Part shown: piece by piece, positions 19,569 to 28,775 of the stretch
How positions within the stretch are numbered: position 1 is the stretch's first letter
How the letters are laid out: each line of letters opens with the position of its first letter
Source of the DNA: Spartobacteria bacterium
GTDB taxonomy: Bacteria; Verrucomicrobiota; Verrucomicrobiia; Chthoniobacterales; Chthoniobacteraceae
Length of the DNA: 64,000 nt
Assembly: GCA_021324825.1 (NCBI GenBank)
Contig: JAJPII010000002.1
Span: forward strand, 40,462 to 104,461
Direction of reading: 5' to 3'
The notes under the pieces: generated by a model
Database searches by the model: none
What the model saw: the letters and a program-made list of their open reading frames with translations, nothing else
What the model was told of the DNA's origin: nothing
Program-made: the position numbers and the translations under genes

Positions 19569-19963
19569 GCAGCCTCACCGATCCCATCGCGGACCTTCTT
19601 ACCCGTATTCGCAACGCCAGCCGCGCCGCGAAGGTGGACATCCGCGTCCCGTATTCGCGCATCAAGGCCGACATCGTCCGCATCCTCCAGGATGAAGGCT
19701 ACATCGCCTCGTACGAACTCGACACCACCGGCGTCGTTCCCCATCTCAAGATCAAGAACAAGATCGTCAACAACGCCCCGGTCATCGCGGGATTGAAGCG
19801 CGTCAGCCGGCCCGGCCTCCGCCGTTATGTCGGCGCCACGGAAGTCCCGCGCGTCCTCGGCGGCATGGGCATCTCCATTCTCTCGACCCCAAAAGGGTTG
19901 CTAACCGGCCGCCAGGCCAGGAAACAGAACGTGGGCGGCGAACTGCTCGCCTTCGTCTGGTAA
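19565..19963 (+). CDS. rpsH: 30S ribosomal protein S8
   Basis: 132 residues. TDPIADLLTRIRNASRA, SRPGLRRYVGATEVPRVLGGMG and LLTGRQARKQNVGGELLAFVW are diagnostic. S8 binds the central domain of 16S rRNA and in E. coli regulates the spc operon. The start lies inside the rplE stop. Confidence 0.98.
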   Translation: MSSLTDPIADLLTRIRNASRAAKVDIRVPYSRIKADIVRILQDEGYIASYELDTTGVVPHLKIKNKIVNNAPVIAGLKRVSRPGLRRYVGATEVPRVLGGMGISILSTPKGLLTGRQARKQNVGGELLAFVW

Positions 19964-19968
19964 GCGTT

Positions 19969-20508
19969 ATGTCCAGGATAGGAAACAAAATCATCGACCT
20001 GCCGCCGAAGGTGAAGCTCACCGTCACGGGCGAGGGGGAAGTCAACGTCGAAGGGCCGAAGGGGAAACTGAGTTGGACCTTGCCGAAGCGGATAAAGGCC
20101 AGCGTCAACGACAACCAGGTCAAGATCGAGCGCGAGGACGAAGTCCGGCAGGTGAAAGCCTTGCACGGCCTCGCCCGCAGCCTCATCGCGAACATGATCA
20201 GCGGCGTCTCCAACGGTTTCACCAAGGATTTGGAAATCCAGGGCGTCGGTTTCAAGGCCGCCGTGCAGGGAAAGAACCTTAACCTGAGCCTCGGCTTCTC
20301 GCACCCCATCCTTTTCCCCATCCCGGCGGACATCAAGATAACCGTCGCGGAAAACACGAAGATCAAGATCGAAGGGATCGACAAGAAAGTCGTCGGCCAG
20401 GTCGCGGCGGACATCCGCGGCTACTACCCGCCCGAGCCATACAAGGGCAAGGGCATTCGTTACGCGGGCGAACAGATCATCCGCAAGGAAGGTAAAACCG
20501 TTCAATAA
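19969..20508 (+). CDS. rplF: 50S ribosomal protein L6
   Basis: 179 residues. [17 protein letters not shown], the internal duplication around [19 protein letters not shown] and the [21 protein letters not shown] end identify L6. It lies near the GTPase-associated region of the 50S subunit. Confidence 0.98.
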   Translation: MSRIGNKIIDLPPKVKLTVTGEGEVNVEGPKGKLSWTLPKRIKASVNDNQVKIEREDEVRQVKALHGLARSLIANMISGVSNGFTKDLEIQGVGFKAAVQGKNLNLSLGFSHPILFPIPADIKITVAENTKIKIEGIDKKVVGQVAADIRGYYPPEPYKGKGIRYAGEQIIRKEGKTVQ

Positions 20509-20509
20509 T

Positions 20510-20866
20510 ATGGCTTCCGCAAGTGCTGTAAAACTCCGCCACCAGCGCATCCGGAAACGGGTGCGGGGAACCTCCGAGCGCCCCCGGCTGGCCGTCCATT
20601 TCTCGGGGAAGAACATCTACGCCCAGGTGGTGGACGACGCCGCGGGCAAGACCCTCGCCTCGGCGAGCACCACGGAGAAAGCCTTCCGCGCCGACAAGGC
20701 GACCCGCGCGAACAAAGTCACCGCGGAGAAGATCGGTTCGCTTGTGGCCGAGCGCAGCAAGGCGAAGAAGATCGCAAAGGTCGTGTTTGATCGCGGCGGC
20801 TTCCAGTATCACGGCAAGGTCAAGGCGCTCGCCGACGCCGCGCGCGGCTCCGGTTTGGATTTTTAG
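20510..20866 (+). CDS. rplR: 50S ribosomal protein L18
   Basis: 118 residues. [24 protein letters not shown] sequence (here [10 protein letters not shown]...[10 protein letters not shown]), [22 protein letters not shown] and the C-terminal GLDF are conserved. L18 binds 5S rRNA together with L5. It starts two bases after the rplF stop. Confidence 0.97.
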   Translation: MASASAVKLRHQRIRKRVRGTSERPRLAVHFSGKNIYAQVVDDAAGKTLASASTTEKAFRADKATRANKVTAEKIGSLVAERSKAKKIAKVVFDRGGFQYHGKVKALADAARGSGLDF

Positions 20867-20878
20867 ACACAAATTATT

Positions 20879-21400
20879 ATGGCAGAACCCCGTCACCGGC
20901 GCGATTCCCACGACAAACCGAAATCCGATCTCTCGGAGAAGGTCGTTTTCATCAACCGTTGCGCGAAAGTCGTGAAGGGCGGTCGCCGCTTCAGCTTCAG
21001 CGCGCTCATCGTCACGGGCAACCGGGCGGGCAGCGTCGGCTGCGGCTTCGGCAAGGCGAACGAAGTCTCCGAGGCGATTCGCAAAGCGTCGGAGTCCGCG
21101 AAGAAGGCGATGAAGAAAGTCGCCGTCCACCAGGCCACCATCCCACACGAAGTCATCGGCGAGTTCGGCGGCGGGCGCGTCCTGTTGCGGCCCGCTTCGC
21201 CGGGCACGGGCGTCATCGCGGGCGGAGGCGTCCGCGCGGTCGTCGAGGCGGCGGGCATCCGGGACGTCCTCGCGAAATCGCTCGGCTCCAGCAACCACGC
21301 CAACGTCGTCAAGGCAACCATCGAGGCGCTCCGCGCGCTTCGGAACCGGGATGAAATCTACAAACTGCGCGGCTTCTCCACCGCCGTGAAAGCCCAATGA
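20879..21400 (+). CDS. rpsE: 30S ribosomal protein S5
   Basis: 173 residues. [36 protein letters not shown] and [18 protein letters not shown] are the conserved blocks. S5 helps decoding fidelity and 30S assembly. It overlaps rplO by four bases, leaving no room for rpmD (L30). Confidence 0.98.
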   Translation: MAEPRHRRDSHDKPKSDLSEKVVFINRCAKVVKGGRRFSFSALIVTGNRAGSVGCGFGKANEVSEAIRKASESAKKAMKKVAVHQATIPHEVIGEFGGGRVLLRPASPGTGVIAGGGVRAVVEAAGIRDVLAKSLGSSNHANVVKATIEALRALRNRDEIYKLRGFSTAVKAQ

Positions 21401-21840
21401 ATCTCCATACCTTAAAACCGCGCCCCGGCGCGAAACACCGGGTCAAGCGTCTCGGCTGCGGAGAGAGCTCCGGCCACGGCAAGACGAGCGGCAAGGGACA
21501 CAAAGGCCAGAAAGCCCGTTCCGGCGGCAGCATCCGCCTCGGGTTCGAAGGCGGCCAGATGCCCCTCATCCGCCGCCTGCCCAAGCGCGGCTTCAACAAT
21601 GCCGCGTTCAAGACGCGCTACGCGCTGGTGAATCTCGGCTCGCTCGCCCAGTTCGACGAGGGCGCCACGGTGGATGAAAAGAGTCTTCGCGAGAAGAACC
21701 TCGTTCGCGGACGCTTCGACGGCGTCAAGATTCTCGGCAACGGCGAAATCGCCAAGCGCCTTGCCATCACCGCGGACAAAGTCAGCGCTTCCGCCCGCGA
21801 GAAGATCGAAAAGGCGGGGGGATCGGTCATCCTGAAATAG
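21397..21840 (+). CDS. rplO: 50S ribosomal protein L15
   Basis: 147 residues. [39 protein letters not shown] and [17 protein letters not shown] are characteristic. The C-terminus ends in the conserved Ala/Gly-rich turn [10 protein letters not shown]. secY follows after four bases. Confidence 0.98.
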   Translation: MNLHTLKPRPGAKHRVKRLGCGESSGHGKTSGKGHKGQKARSGGSIRLGFEGGQMPLIRRLPKRGFNNAAFKTRYALVNLGSLAQFDEGATVDEKSLREKNLVRGRFDGVKILGNGEIAKRLAITADKVSASAREKIEKAGGSVILK

Positions 21841-21844
21841 CTTC

Positions 21845-23350
21845 GTGATTTCCGCGTTCACGAATACCTTCAAGATTCCCGAACTGCGGAATCGCGTCCT
21901 CTTCACGCTCGCGGTGCTCGTGGTGGTGAGGATCGGGGCCGCCATTTCCTGCCCGGGCATCAACGCGGCGGTCATTCACGCCTGGTTCAACGCCGCGGTC
22001 AACCGCGAGTCCGGCGGCAGCGTCGCGGCGCTCTTCAATATATTCAGCGGCGGCGCGCTGGAGAATTGCGCGGTCTTTTCGCTCGGCATCATGCCGTATA
22101 TCAGCGCGTCCATCATGCTCCAGTTGCTCACCGCGGTCATCCCGCAACTGGCGAAGATGGCCAAGGAAGACGGCGGGCGGCAGAAGATCATGCAGTACAC
22201 GCGCTACGCCACCCTGCTCCTCTGCGTCTTCCAGGGCGGGCTGCTCGCGGCCTCTTTTGAGAACCCGGCGAAGAATCCCTTCCTGCCCGGCATCACGGAC
22301 ACCATAGCGCACATGGGCGTCCCGCTCGTCGCGAACCCGGGCTTCGCCTTCCGCATCACCGCCGTTCTTACGCTGACCGCCGGCACCATGTTCCTCATGT
22401 GGCTTGGCGACCAGATCACCGACCGCGGCGTCGGCGACGGCATCTCCCTCATCATCACCGTCGGCATCGTCGCGCGCCTGCCCGCCGCGCTGGTCCAGGC
22501 GTGGCGGACGTTCGTCCCCTCCGGCGCGCAGCCGAACGCCGTCAGCCCCATCGTGCTTGTCTTCATGGTGGCCTTCCTCGTGTTCGTCATCGCGGCCGTC
22601 ATCTGCGTCACGCAGGCGCAGCGGAAGATCACCGTGCAGTACGCGAAGCGCGTCGTGGGGCGCAAGGTTTACGGCGGCCAGACCCAGTACATGCCCTTGA
22701 AGGTCAACTACGCGGGCGTCATGCCGATCATCTTCGCGCAGGCGCTGCTCATCTTCCCCTCCACCATCGCGAGCATGGCGTTCAAAAACTACGCCCCCGC
22801 GCAAAAGCTCGCCGCGATGCTCGCCCAGGGCTGGCTGCATTATCTCCTGTACGGCGGCATGATTTTCTTCTTCAGCTATTTCTGGGTCGCCACGCAGTTC
22901 CAGCCCGGCCAGATCGCCGAGGACCTCAAGAAATACGGCGGCTACATCCCCGGCTGCCGCCCCGGCAAGCCGACGGCGGACTTTCTCGACAACTCCATGA
23001 CCCGGCTCACGTTCGCGGGCGCCATTTTTTTGACGGGCATCGCCATCCTGCCGCAGATGCTCTCGCAGAAGATGGGCATCCCGTACATCACCGCCCAATT
23101 CTTCGGCGGCACCAGCCTTCTCATCATCGTGGGCGTCATGCTCGACACCATGCGCCAGGTGGAAACCTATTTGATCCAGCGGCACTACGACGGCTTCCTG
23201 CGCAAGGGCCGTCTTCGCGGGCGTTTTGACCGCACGCCGGCGGGCCGGGGCGAAGCGGTGCAGCAGCGGGCGCTTCTCTGGCTTTACGTCGGCATCGCCC
23301 TGCTCGTGGTCGCCGGCATGGCCGTTTACGTCGCCAGCCGTCTGCATTAA
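21845..23350 (+). CDS. secY: Sec translocon channel subunit SecY
   Basis: 501 residues from a GTG start, longer than the 430-450 common in the family. Ten membrane helices are evident. The ICVTQAQRKITVQYAKRV loop, the NYAGVMPIIFAQALL helix and the C-terminal cytosolic segment with METYLIQRHYDGFLRKG-like sequence are conserved. SecY forms the inner-membrane pore with SecE and SecG. Extra length comes from periplasmic loops (for example residues 38-60 and 140-155). No rpmD lies upstream. Confidence 0.98.
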   Translation: MISAFTNTFKIPELRNRVLFTLAVLVVVRIGAAISCPGINAAVIHAWFNAAVNRESGGSVAALFNIFSGGALENCAVFSLGIMPYISASIMLQLLTAVIPQLAKMAKEDGGRQKIMQYTRYATLLLCVFQGGLLAASFENPAKNPFLPGITDTIAHMGVPLVANPGFAFRITAVLTLTAGTMFLMWLGDQITDRGVGDGISLIITVGIVARLPAALVQAWRTFVPSGAQPNAVSPIVLVFMVAFLVFVIAAVICVTQAQRKITVQYAKRVVGRKVYGGQTQYMPLKVNYAGVMPIIFAQALLIFPSTIASMAFKNYAPAQKLAAMLAQGWLHYLLYGGMIFFFSYFWVATQFQPGQIAEDLKKYGGYIPGCRPGKPTADFLDNSMTRLTFAGAIFLTGIAILPQMLSQKMGIPYITAQFFGGTSLLIIVGVMLDTMRQVETYLIQRHYDGFLRKGRLRGRFDRTPAGRGEAVQQRALLWLYVGIALLVVAGMAVYVASRLH

Positions 23351-23360
23351 AGTAAGTCGT

Positions 23361-23990
23361 GTGAAAACGCGGATAGTGCTGCTAGGCCCTCCCGCCGCCG
23401 GGAAAGGCACCCAGGCCGGCTTGATACGGGAGCGGTACGGCATCGAATCGGCGTCGCCCGGCGCCATGCTGCGTGAACAGAAACTCGCGGGCACGAAACT
23501 CGGTTTGAAAGCCGATGCGTATACGAGGGCGGGACGTCTCGCCCCGGATGCGCTCGTCGTGCAAGTCATCCGCGAATGGCTCGCGGCGCGGAACGGCGCG
23601 CCATTCCTTTTCGACGGCTTCCCACGCAGCCTCGGCCAGACCGCGGGCTTCGAGGAGTTGCTCGCGGAACGCGGCGCTCCGCTGGACATCGCCATCTGTT
23701 TGGAGGCCGGTCCCGATGTCATCCGCGAGCGCGTCCTGCGCCGCCGGGTTTGCGCCGCTTGCGGGAACACCGTCGCCGGGTTCGAGGATTCGCGCTGCCC
23801 GCGCTGCGGCGGCGCGCTGGAGCGGCGCGGCGACGACAACCTGGAATCGTTGGAAACGCGGATGACCGAGTACCGGGAAAAAAGCGAACCGGTTCTCGCG
23901 CATTACCGGGACAAAAAACTTCTGGCCACCGTCGCGGGCGACCGGCCGGTCGAAGCCGTTTTCAAGGACATCGCGGCGCTGCTGTCATGA
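23361..23990 (+). CDS. adk: Adenylate kinase with zinc-binding lid
   Basis: 209 residues from the GTG at 23361. It interconverts ATP+AMP and 2 ADP. The P-loop GPPAAGKGTQ spans 9-18 and the FDGFPRS motif is at 84-90. The lid carries Cys131-x2-Cys134 and Cys146-x2-Cys149, the structural zinc site of Gram-positive-type enzymes. It sits between secY and map, the usual place in spc clusters. Confidence 0.96.
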   Translation: MKTRIVLLGPPAAGKGTQAGLIRERYGIESASPGAMLREQKLAGTKLGLKADAYTRAGRLAPDALVVQVIREWLAARNGAPFLFDGFPRSLGQTAGFEELLAERGAPLDIAICLEAGPDVIRERVLRRRVCAACGNTVAGFEDSRCPRCGGALERRGDDNLESLETRMTEYREKSEPVLAHYRDKKLLATVAGDRPVEAVFKDIAALLS

Positions 23991-24751
23991 TCCCCATCAA
24001 GAACGAGCGCGAGATTGAAAGGATGCGGGTCGCCTGCCGCAGCGCGAGCGCGATCCTGGAACGCGTTTCGAGCCTGGTGTGTCCGGGCGTCGCCACCCGC
24101 GAAGTGGACCAGGCCGCCGCGCGTTTCATCGCGGAGGCCGGCTGCAAGAGCGCCTTCCTCGGGTACCGCGGATTTCCGGGGAATATCTGCATCTCCGTCA
24201 ACGAAGAAGTCGTGCACGGCATCGGCGGCGAGCGCAAAATCCAGTATGGCGACATCGTGAAACTCGACATCGGCGTCATCGACCAGGGGTGGGTGGGCGA
24301 CACCGCCACGACCGTCCCGGTCGGCGTCATCGACCCGGCCATCCAGCGGCTGCTCGTCGTCACGGAGGAGGCGCTCCATATCGCCATCACCCACGCGAGG
24401 GACGGGCGGCGGCTGGGCGACATCTGCAACGCCGTCGAGACCGCAGTCCTCTCCAACGGCTACACCGTCGTCCGCGAATTCGTCGGGCACGGCGTCGGGC
24501 GGAAATTGCACGAGGAGCCGCAGATTCCCAATTACGGCAAGCGCGGCTCCGGTCCGCGGTTGAAGCCGGGGATGATCCTGGCCATCGAGCCGATGGTCAA
24601 CATGGGGACGAGCGCCGTGAAAATCCTGGGAGACAACTGGACGGTCATCACGGCGGATCGCAAGCCCTCGGCGCATTTCGAACACACGGTGTTGATAACG
24701 AAAGGGGAACCCGAAATCCTGACATGGCGAGAAAAGACGCTATCACGGTAG
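23987..24751 (+). CDS. map: Methionine aminopeptidase, type I
   Basis: 254 residues from the ATG at 23987, overlapping adk by four bases. It removes initiator methionine from nascent proteins. Metal ligands Asp94, Asp105, His168, Glu201 and Glu232 match the E. coli pattern with a shift of three. The substrate-binding His77 (VVHGIG) is present. The 3' end overlaps infA by 28 bases. Confidence 0.97.
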   Translation: MIPIKNEREIERMRVACRSASAILERVSSLVCPGVATREVDQAAARFIAEAGCKSAFLGYRGFPGNICISVNEEVVHGIGGERKIQYGDIVKLDIGVIDQGWVGDTATTVPVGVIDPAIQRLLVVTEEALHIAITHARDGRRLGDICNAVETAVLSNGYTVVREFVGHGVGRKLHEEPQIPNYGKRGSGPRLKPGMILAIEPMVNMGTSAVKILGDNWTVITADRKPSAHFEHTVLITKGEPEILTWREKTLSR

Positions 24752-24942
24752 ATGGGCGCGTCGTGGAACTATTGCCGAACACCATGTTCCGGGTGGAGTT
24801 GCAGAGCGGCCACCGCGTGCTCGCCCACATTTCGGGGAAAATGCGGCTGCACTTCATTCGCATCTTGCCAGGCGACAAAGTTGTGCTAGAGATGTCTCCC
24901 TACGATTTGTCAAAGGCCAGGATAACCTTCCGGCAGAAGTAA
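24724..24942 (+). CDS. infA: Translation initiation factor IF-1
   Basis: 72 residues. [39 protein letters not shown] and the [12 protein letters not shown] end are the IF-1 OB fold. It blocks the A site during initiation. The gene begins inside the last codons of map, in another frame, so it is translated from an internal start. Confidence 0.97.
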   Translation: MARKDAITVDGRVVELLPNTMFRVELQSGHRVLAHISGKMRLHFIRILPGDKVVLEMSPYDLSKARITFRQK

Positions 24943-24951
24943 AAAACCCAC

Positions 24952-25065
24952 ATGAAAGTCAGAGCGTCAGTCAAGAGAATTTGCGAGGATTGCAAGATCG
25001 TCAAGCGCGGCAATGTCGTGCGCGTTCTGTGCAAAAACCCCCGTCATAAACAGAGACAAGGATAA
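24952..25065 (+). CDS. rpmJ: 50S ribosomal protein L36
   Basis: 37 residues, a very short gene. [20 protein letters not shown] leads into [17 protein letters not shown]. Cys11, Cys14, Cys27 and His32 form the zinc ribbon, so this is the zinc-containing paralogue. It fills the gap between infA and rpsM. Confidence 0.97.
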   Translation: MKVRASVKRICEDCKIVKRGNVVRVLCKNPRHKQRQG

Positions 25066-25068
25066 GCA

Positions 25069-25464
25069 ATGCCGCGTTTACTAGGAGTTGAAATACCGGG
25101 CGACAAGCGGATCGAGGCTTCCCTGCCGTATATTTACGGCATCGGACCGAGTTCGGCGAAGCTCATCTTGGAGCGGGTCAACATCGACCCGAACACCCGG
25201 GCCAAGGACCTTGCGCCCGAGCAGATCAACCAGATCATCCAGATGATCACGAGCAGCAAGATGGTCATCGAAGGCGATCTGCGGCGCGAATTGCAGGGCA
25301 ACCTGAAGCGGCTCCAGGCCATCAACTGCTACCGGGGCATCCGGCATCGGCGCGGACTGCCCGTGCGCGGCCAGCGCACCTCGACCAACGCGCGCACCCG
25401 CAAAGGCCCTCGCAAGACAGTCGGCGTCATCCGCAACAAGGACGCCAAGGCCGGCAAAACGTAA
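25069..25464 (+). CDS. rpsM: 30S ribosomal protein S13
   Basis: 131 residues. [33 protein letters not shown] and the C-terminal [20 protein letters not shown] are diagnostic. S13 contacts P-site tRNA and L5. It starts three bases after rpmJ. Confidence 0.98.
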   Translation: MPRLLGVEIPGDKRIEASLPYIYGIGPSSAKLILERVNIDPNTRAKDLAPEQINQIIQMITSSKMVIEGDLRRELQGNLKRLQAINCYRGIRHRRGLPVRGQRTSTNARTRKGPRKTVGVIRNKDAKAGKT

Positions 25465-25470
25465 TCCCTT

Positions 25471-26118
25471 ATGTCCGAATCCGAAACTACTCCCGAAACT
25501 ACTCCCGAAACCGCTCCCGAAACCGCTCCCGAAATAAGTCCGGAAACGCCGGTCACCGCGGCTCCCGGAACCCCGGTCGCCGCGGCTCCGGAGACGGCGC
25601 CCGCCGCGCCTGCCGCGCCTGTAACTGAACCCGCGGCGAAACCCGCGAAGGCTCCCAAGGCCAAGAAAGCCGCGCCCGCCGCCGCTCCCGTCGAAGAGCC
25701 GAAGAAAGAAAACCTGACCCTCGACGGCGAGATCGAGCAGCCGAAGATCATCAAGGCCAAGGGGAGCAAGAACGTCCACACGGGAGTCGCGCACGTCCTC
25801 GCCACTTTCAACAACACCATCGTCACCATCACCGACCAGAACGGCGCGGTTATCGGCTGGTCGAGCGCGGGCAAGGTCGGCTTCAAAGGCTCGCGCAAGA
25901 GCACCGCTTACGCGGCGCAAATGGTCGCGCAGGACGCCTGCCGCCAGGCGATGGGCCACGGTTTGAAGGAAGTCGAAGTCCGGGTCAAGGGCCCCGGCGC
26001 GGGCCGCGAATCGGCGGTGCGCGCGCTCCAGGCCATCGGGCTGGACATCACCGTCATCCGCGACGTCACCCCCGTGCCGCACAACGGCTGCCGCCCGCCG
26101 AAGCAGCGCAGAGTCTGA
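25471..26118 (+). CDS. rpsK: 30S ribosomal protein S11 with long low-complexity N-terminus
   Basis: 215 residues, against about 129 in E. coli. The S11 core starts near residue 99 ([21 protein letters not shown]) and ends [14 protein letters not shown]. The first 95 residues are Pro, Ala, Thr, Glu and Lys-rich. They begin with five copies of a 12-base unit of type CCGAAACTACTC (25481-25540), encoding PET-type repeats. The ATG at 25471 follows rpsM by six bases and no better start exists near the core. The extension is probably disordered; its function is unknown. Confidence 0.95.
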   Translation: MSESETTPETTPETAPETAPEISPETPVTAAPGTPVAAAPETAPAAPAAPVTEPAAKPAKAPKAKKAAPAAAPVEEPKKENLTLDGEIEQPKIIKAKGSKNVHTGVAHVLATFNNTIVTITDQNGAVIGWSSAGKVGFKGSRKSTAYAAQMVAQDACRQAMGHGLKEVEVRVKGPGAGRESAVRALQAIGLDITVIRDVTPVPHNGCRPPKQRRV

Positions 26119-26129
26119 GGTTTTTATTT

Positions 26130-26741
26130 ATGGCACGTTACACAGGTCCCAAATCCAAGATCAGCAGGCGCTACGGCGTCCCTCTTTTCGGCCCTTCCAA
26201 GGCGCTCGAACGCAAGAACTACGGCCCCGGCATGCACGGCCCCAAGGGGTCGCGCCGCAAGCTCTCCGACTACGCGCTCGCGCTGGGCGAGAAACAGAAG
26301 CTCCGTTACCAGTACGGCTTGCTGGAACGGCAGTTCCGCCGCTATTTCCAGACCGCCCTCACGCGACGCGGCGTCACCGGCGAGACGCTCCTGCAGCTTC
26401 TTGAGACCCGTTTGGATAACGTCGTCTTCCGCCTTGGGTTCGCCAACTCGCGCAGCGCCGCGCGCCAGATGGTTTCGCACGGGCACGTCTCCGTCAACGG
26501 CAGGAAGGTCAACGTCTCCTCGTACAACGTCCGGGCCGGGGACACCATCCTCGTGAAGGACAAGCCCGGCTCGCGCCGCCTGGCGGCCAAGCATCTCGAA
26601 CTGACCCAGATCAGCCCCGTACCGGACTGGCTCGTGGTGAACAAGGAGCAGTTCAGCGGGCAGGTGGCCCATATCCCGTCGCGCGAAGAGATCGCGCCGA
26701 TCGTGAACGAGCAGCTCGTCGTCGAGCTCTATTCGCGGTAG
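26130..26741 (+). CDS. rpsD: 30S ribosomal protein S4
   Basis: 203 residues. KISRRYGVPLFG, the S4 domain LDNVVFRLGFANSRSAARQMVSHGH (in parts) and VNGRKVNVSSYNVRAGD are conserved. The N-terminal cysteines of zinc-binding S4 are absent. S4 initiates 30S assembly. It is the last gene of the ribosomal run: rpoA and rplQ, which usually follow, are missing. Confidence 0.97.
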   Translation: MARYTGPKSKISRRYGVPLFGPSKALERKNYGPGMHGPKGSRRKLSDYALALGEKQKLRYQYGLLERQFRRYFQTALTRRGVTGETLLQLLETRLDNVVFRLGFANSRSAARQMVSHGHVSVNGRKVNVSSYNVRAGDTILVKDKPGSRRLAAKHLELTQISPVPDWLVVNKEQFSGQVAHIPSREEIAPIVNEQLVVELYSR

Positions 26742-26769
26742 ATCGCGTCATGCATTTTGCCGCGCTTGA

Positions 26770-26869
26770 TTGTAGAGGCGGCTGTGCCAGCCGCCTAAAG
26801 ACCTGGAACGGTCCGGCGCTTTGGGCGTTGCCTCCCGCTTCCAGGCGGCTGGCACAGCCGCCTCTACAA
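26770..26869. repeat. REP-like repeat, copy 2 (complete, two arms)
   Basis: The left arm starts TTGTAGAGGCGG and folds as GGCGGCTG-TGC-CAGCCGCC (26777-26795). The right arm (26845-26869) is its inverted match, ending CCTCTACAA. Between them is a core containing GACCTGGAACGG, GGCGCTTTGGGCG and CCCGCTTCC, which matches copy 1 in reverse orientation. It lies between the convergent genes rpsD and the small gene ending at 26888. No transposase-like gene is near. Confidence 0.85.
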
Positions 26870-26890
26870 CGGCCTCTACAACGGCCTCTA
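26859..26890. repeat. Short tandem repeat at the right end of REP copy 2
   Basis: The end of the right arm, CCTCTACAACGG, is repeated: complete unit at 26871-26882 and a partial third to 26890. The last partial unit supplies the TAG stop codon of the minus-strand gene ending at 26888. This looks like slippage or repeated insertion at the arm end. Confidence 0.7.
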
Positions 26891-27145
26891 GTCTAAGTGC
26901 GTGACACGCTCCTTATCCAGGGCGTCGAGCATTTCCAGCGCTTTGTCGAAGCTGCACCGGTCGAGGAAGTGCCGCAGCCGCGGATCGATCTTCTCCGGCA
27001 GCCGTTCCTGGATGTCCATGATCCTGCCTGAAACGGCCTTGAGCCGTTCCATGTGCTCGGCGGGCGTCTTGCGCAGTCCGGCGTCGCCGATCACCGCCAG
27101 CCGTTCCCGCAACGCGTCCGCCAGTTCCTGGTAAACCGTCATCAT
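26888..27145 (-). CDS. Small helical protein of unknown function
   Basis: About 85 residues from one of two adjacent ATGs (27145 or 27142). It is almost wholly helical and charged (YQELADALRERLAVIG, RLKAVSGRIMDIQERLPEK, DKALEMLDALDKE), with one Cys and no membrane segment or signal. I do not recognise a family. It is divergent from the glycosyltransferase at 27234 and convergent with rpsD across the repeat. The even codon pattern over the full length supports it being real. Confidence 0.5.
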   Translation of the reverse strand: MMTVYQELADALRERLAVIGDAGLRKTPAEHMERLKAVSGRIMDIQERLPEKIDPRLRHFLDRCSFDKALEMLDALDKERVTHLD

Positions 27146-27233
27146 TCGCGGCCAGCATCGGGCGCGGAAAGCGCGCCATGCAAGCAAAATGGCTTTGCAC
27201 GCCCCCGGTTTTTGGCGACGATTTGCTGGCCGG

Positions 27234-28775
27234 GTGAAAATAGCGTACCTCTACTCCCGTTTCCCCGTGGTTTCGCAGACGTTCTGCCTCACGGAAATGC
27301 TGGCGCTGGAGCGGCAGGGGGTTTCTCTTTCCGTCGCCTCGATCCATCCGCCGTCTTCGAGCCTCCGCCACGGCGCGCAGGCCGATCTCAAGGCCAACAT
27401 CGTCTACGCCCCGCCGCAGCCGGTCCTGAAGATATGGGAGGAGGCCGCGAAGGCCGAAAAGCGCTGGCCCGCCGCCCTGGTGAAGCGGCACGACGAAGCA
27501 TACGGCCCGGAATGCAAGTCGCGTCTCCGGGCCAGGAACGCGCTCTACTTCGCCGATCGCTTCGCGCGCGGAGGGATAGACCACTTCCACGTCCACTTCG
27601 CGAATCGCGCGGGGCACACGGCCATTTTTTTGAAGAAGCTTTCGGGCATCCCCTTCAGCATCACGGCGCACGCGCAGGATTTCCAGGTGCAGCTCGGGAG
27701 CAATCACGCCCTGTTGCGCGAGATGTGCTCGGAAGCGAAATTCGTCGTCGCCGTCAGCGAATACAGCCGGAAACTGCTCGCAGCCATCTGCCCGGAAGCG
27801 AGGATTTGCCACGTCTATAACGGCATCGATCTCGGGCGGTTTGGCGCGCCCGGTTCCCCGAACGCCGTGCCGAAGATATTGAGCGTGGGGCGGCTGCTGG
27901 AGATGAAGGGGTTCCGCGTTCTCCTCGCCGCGTGCGCGTTGTTGAAGAAGCGCGCGACCCCCTTCGAGTGCGAGATCGTCGGGGAAGGTCCGATGCGGGC
28001 TGCGCTGGAAGAGCAGATCGCGCGGGAAGATTTGGGCGGCGAAGTGCGGCTGGCCGGCGTCCTGTCGCAGGAAGAAGTCGCGCGGCGCCTTTCGGCCTGC
28101 GACGTATTCGCACTCGCGTGCGTGGAAGAGGCGGACGGCGCATGCGACGTGCTGCCCACTGTCATCCTGGAAGCGATGGCCGCGGCCAAGCCTGTCGTCT
28201 CGACGCGCCTCGCGGGGATACCCGAGATGGTTGAGCACGGGGAAAACGGCTTCCTCGCGCAGCCGGGCGACGCGGGTGAACTGGCGGACGCGCTGGCCGT
28301 TCTCTTCGGGGACGCCGATTTGCGGAGGCGCCAGGGCGAAGCGGGGAGGCGCAAAGCGGAGAGGGTGTTTCGCGTGGAGGAAACATCGGCGCGATTGAAG
28401 GCGCTTTTCGACAAGCACGCGGGTTCGCCGCTTACCCTGCTCGAATGCTGGCCGTGCGCCTTCCCGGAAACGAAGGGCCGGGTCATCGCCTGCAAACCGG
28501 CGGAACCGCCCGGCGCCGCGGCGCGCCGCACGGTGCGCGAGATCGACTTTCTCCCCGATCCCGTGGTGTTGGAGGCGGAATGGCGGGAGGAAAAGGAATG
28601 GGCGGCCCGCATCGAAGGATGGCGGGCGGAGTTTGGCGCCGAGCCTGATGCCTACCGGGAAGCGGCGCTGTACGCCCTTTGGTTGAGAAAGGAAAGCTTC
28701 TCGCATCTCCACGCGGTGGGTTCCATGGCGCTCCTGGCGGCGCGGATTTTGGGGAAGATGAAGGAGGGAGCCTGA
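27234..28775 (+). CDS. Glycosyltransferase family 4 protein
   Basis: 513 residues from the GTG at 27234. The N-terminal GT-B half begins VKIAYLYSRFPVVSQTF. The C-terminal half has ILSVGRLLEMKGF, CEIVGEGP, the VEEADGACDVLPTVILEAMA donor-site region with its glutamates, and VVSTRLAGIPEMVEHGENGFL. It is predicted to transfer a sugar from an NDP donor during surface polysaccharide assembly. About 115 residues after the GT4 fold (Trp- and Glu-rich) have no recognised domain. The stop overlaps the next GT2 gene by four bases. Confidence 0.9.
   Translation: MKIAYLYSRFPVVSQTFCLTEMLALERQGVSLSVASIHPPSSSLRHGAQADLKANIVYAPPQPVLKIWEEAAKAEKRWPAALVKRHDEAYGPECKSRLRARNALYFADRFARGGIDHFHVHFANRAGHTAIFLKKLSGIPFSITAHAQDFQVQLGSNHALLREMCSEAKFVVAVSEYSRKLLAAICPEARICHVYNGIDLGRFGAPGSPNAVPKILSVGRLLEMKGFRVLLAACALLKKRATPFECEIVGEGPMRAALEEQIAREDLGGEVRLAGVLSQEEVARRLSACDVFALACVEEADGACDVLPTVILEAMAAAKPVVSTRLAGIPEMVEHGENGFLAQPGDAGELADALAVLFGDADLRRRQGEAGRRKAERVFRVEETSARLKALFDKHAGSPLTLLECWPCAFPETKGRVIACKPAEPPGAAARRTVREIDFLPDPVVLEAEWREEKEWAARIEGWRAEFGAEPDAYREAALYALWLRKESFSHLHAVGSMALLAARILGKMKEGA

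Noticed and set aside
21827..23839. A 670-codon minus-strand frame across secY and adk
   Set aside because: His/Asp/Arg-rich composition without domains; secY and adk on the plus strand are unmistakable.
25481..25540. The 12-base tandem units in rpsK as a CRISPR or regulatory repeat
   Set aside because: They are in frame, directly contiguous without spacers, and encode the PET-type repeats of the S11 extension.
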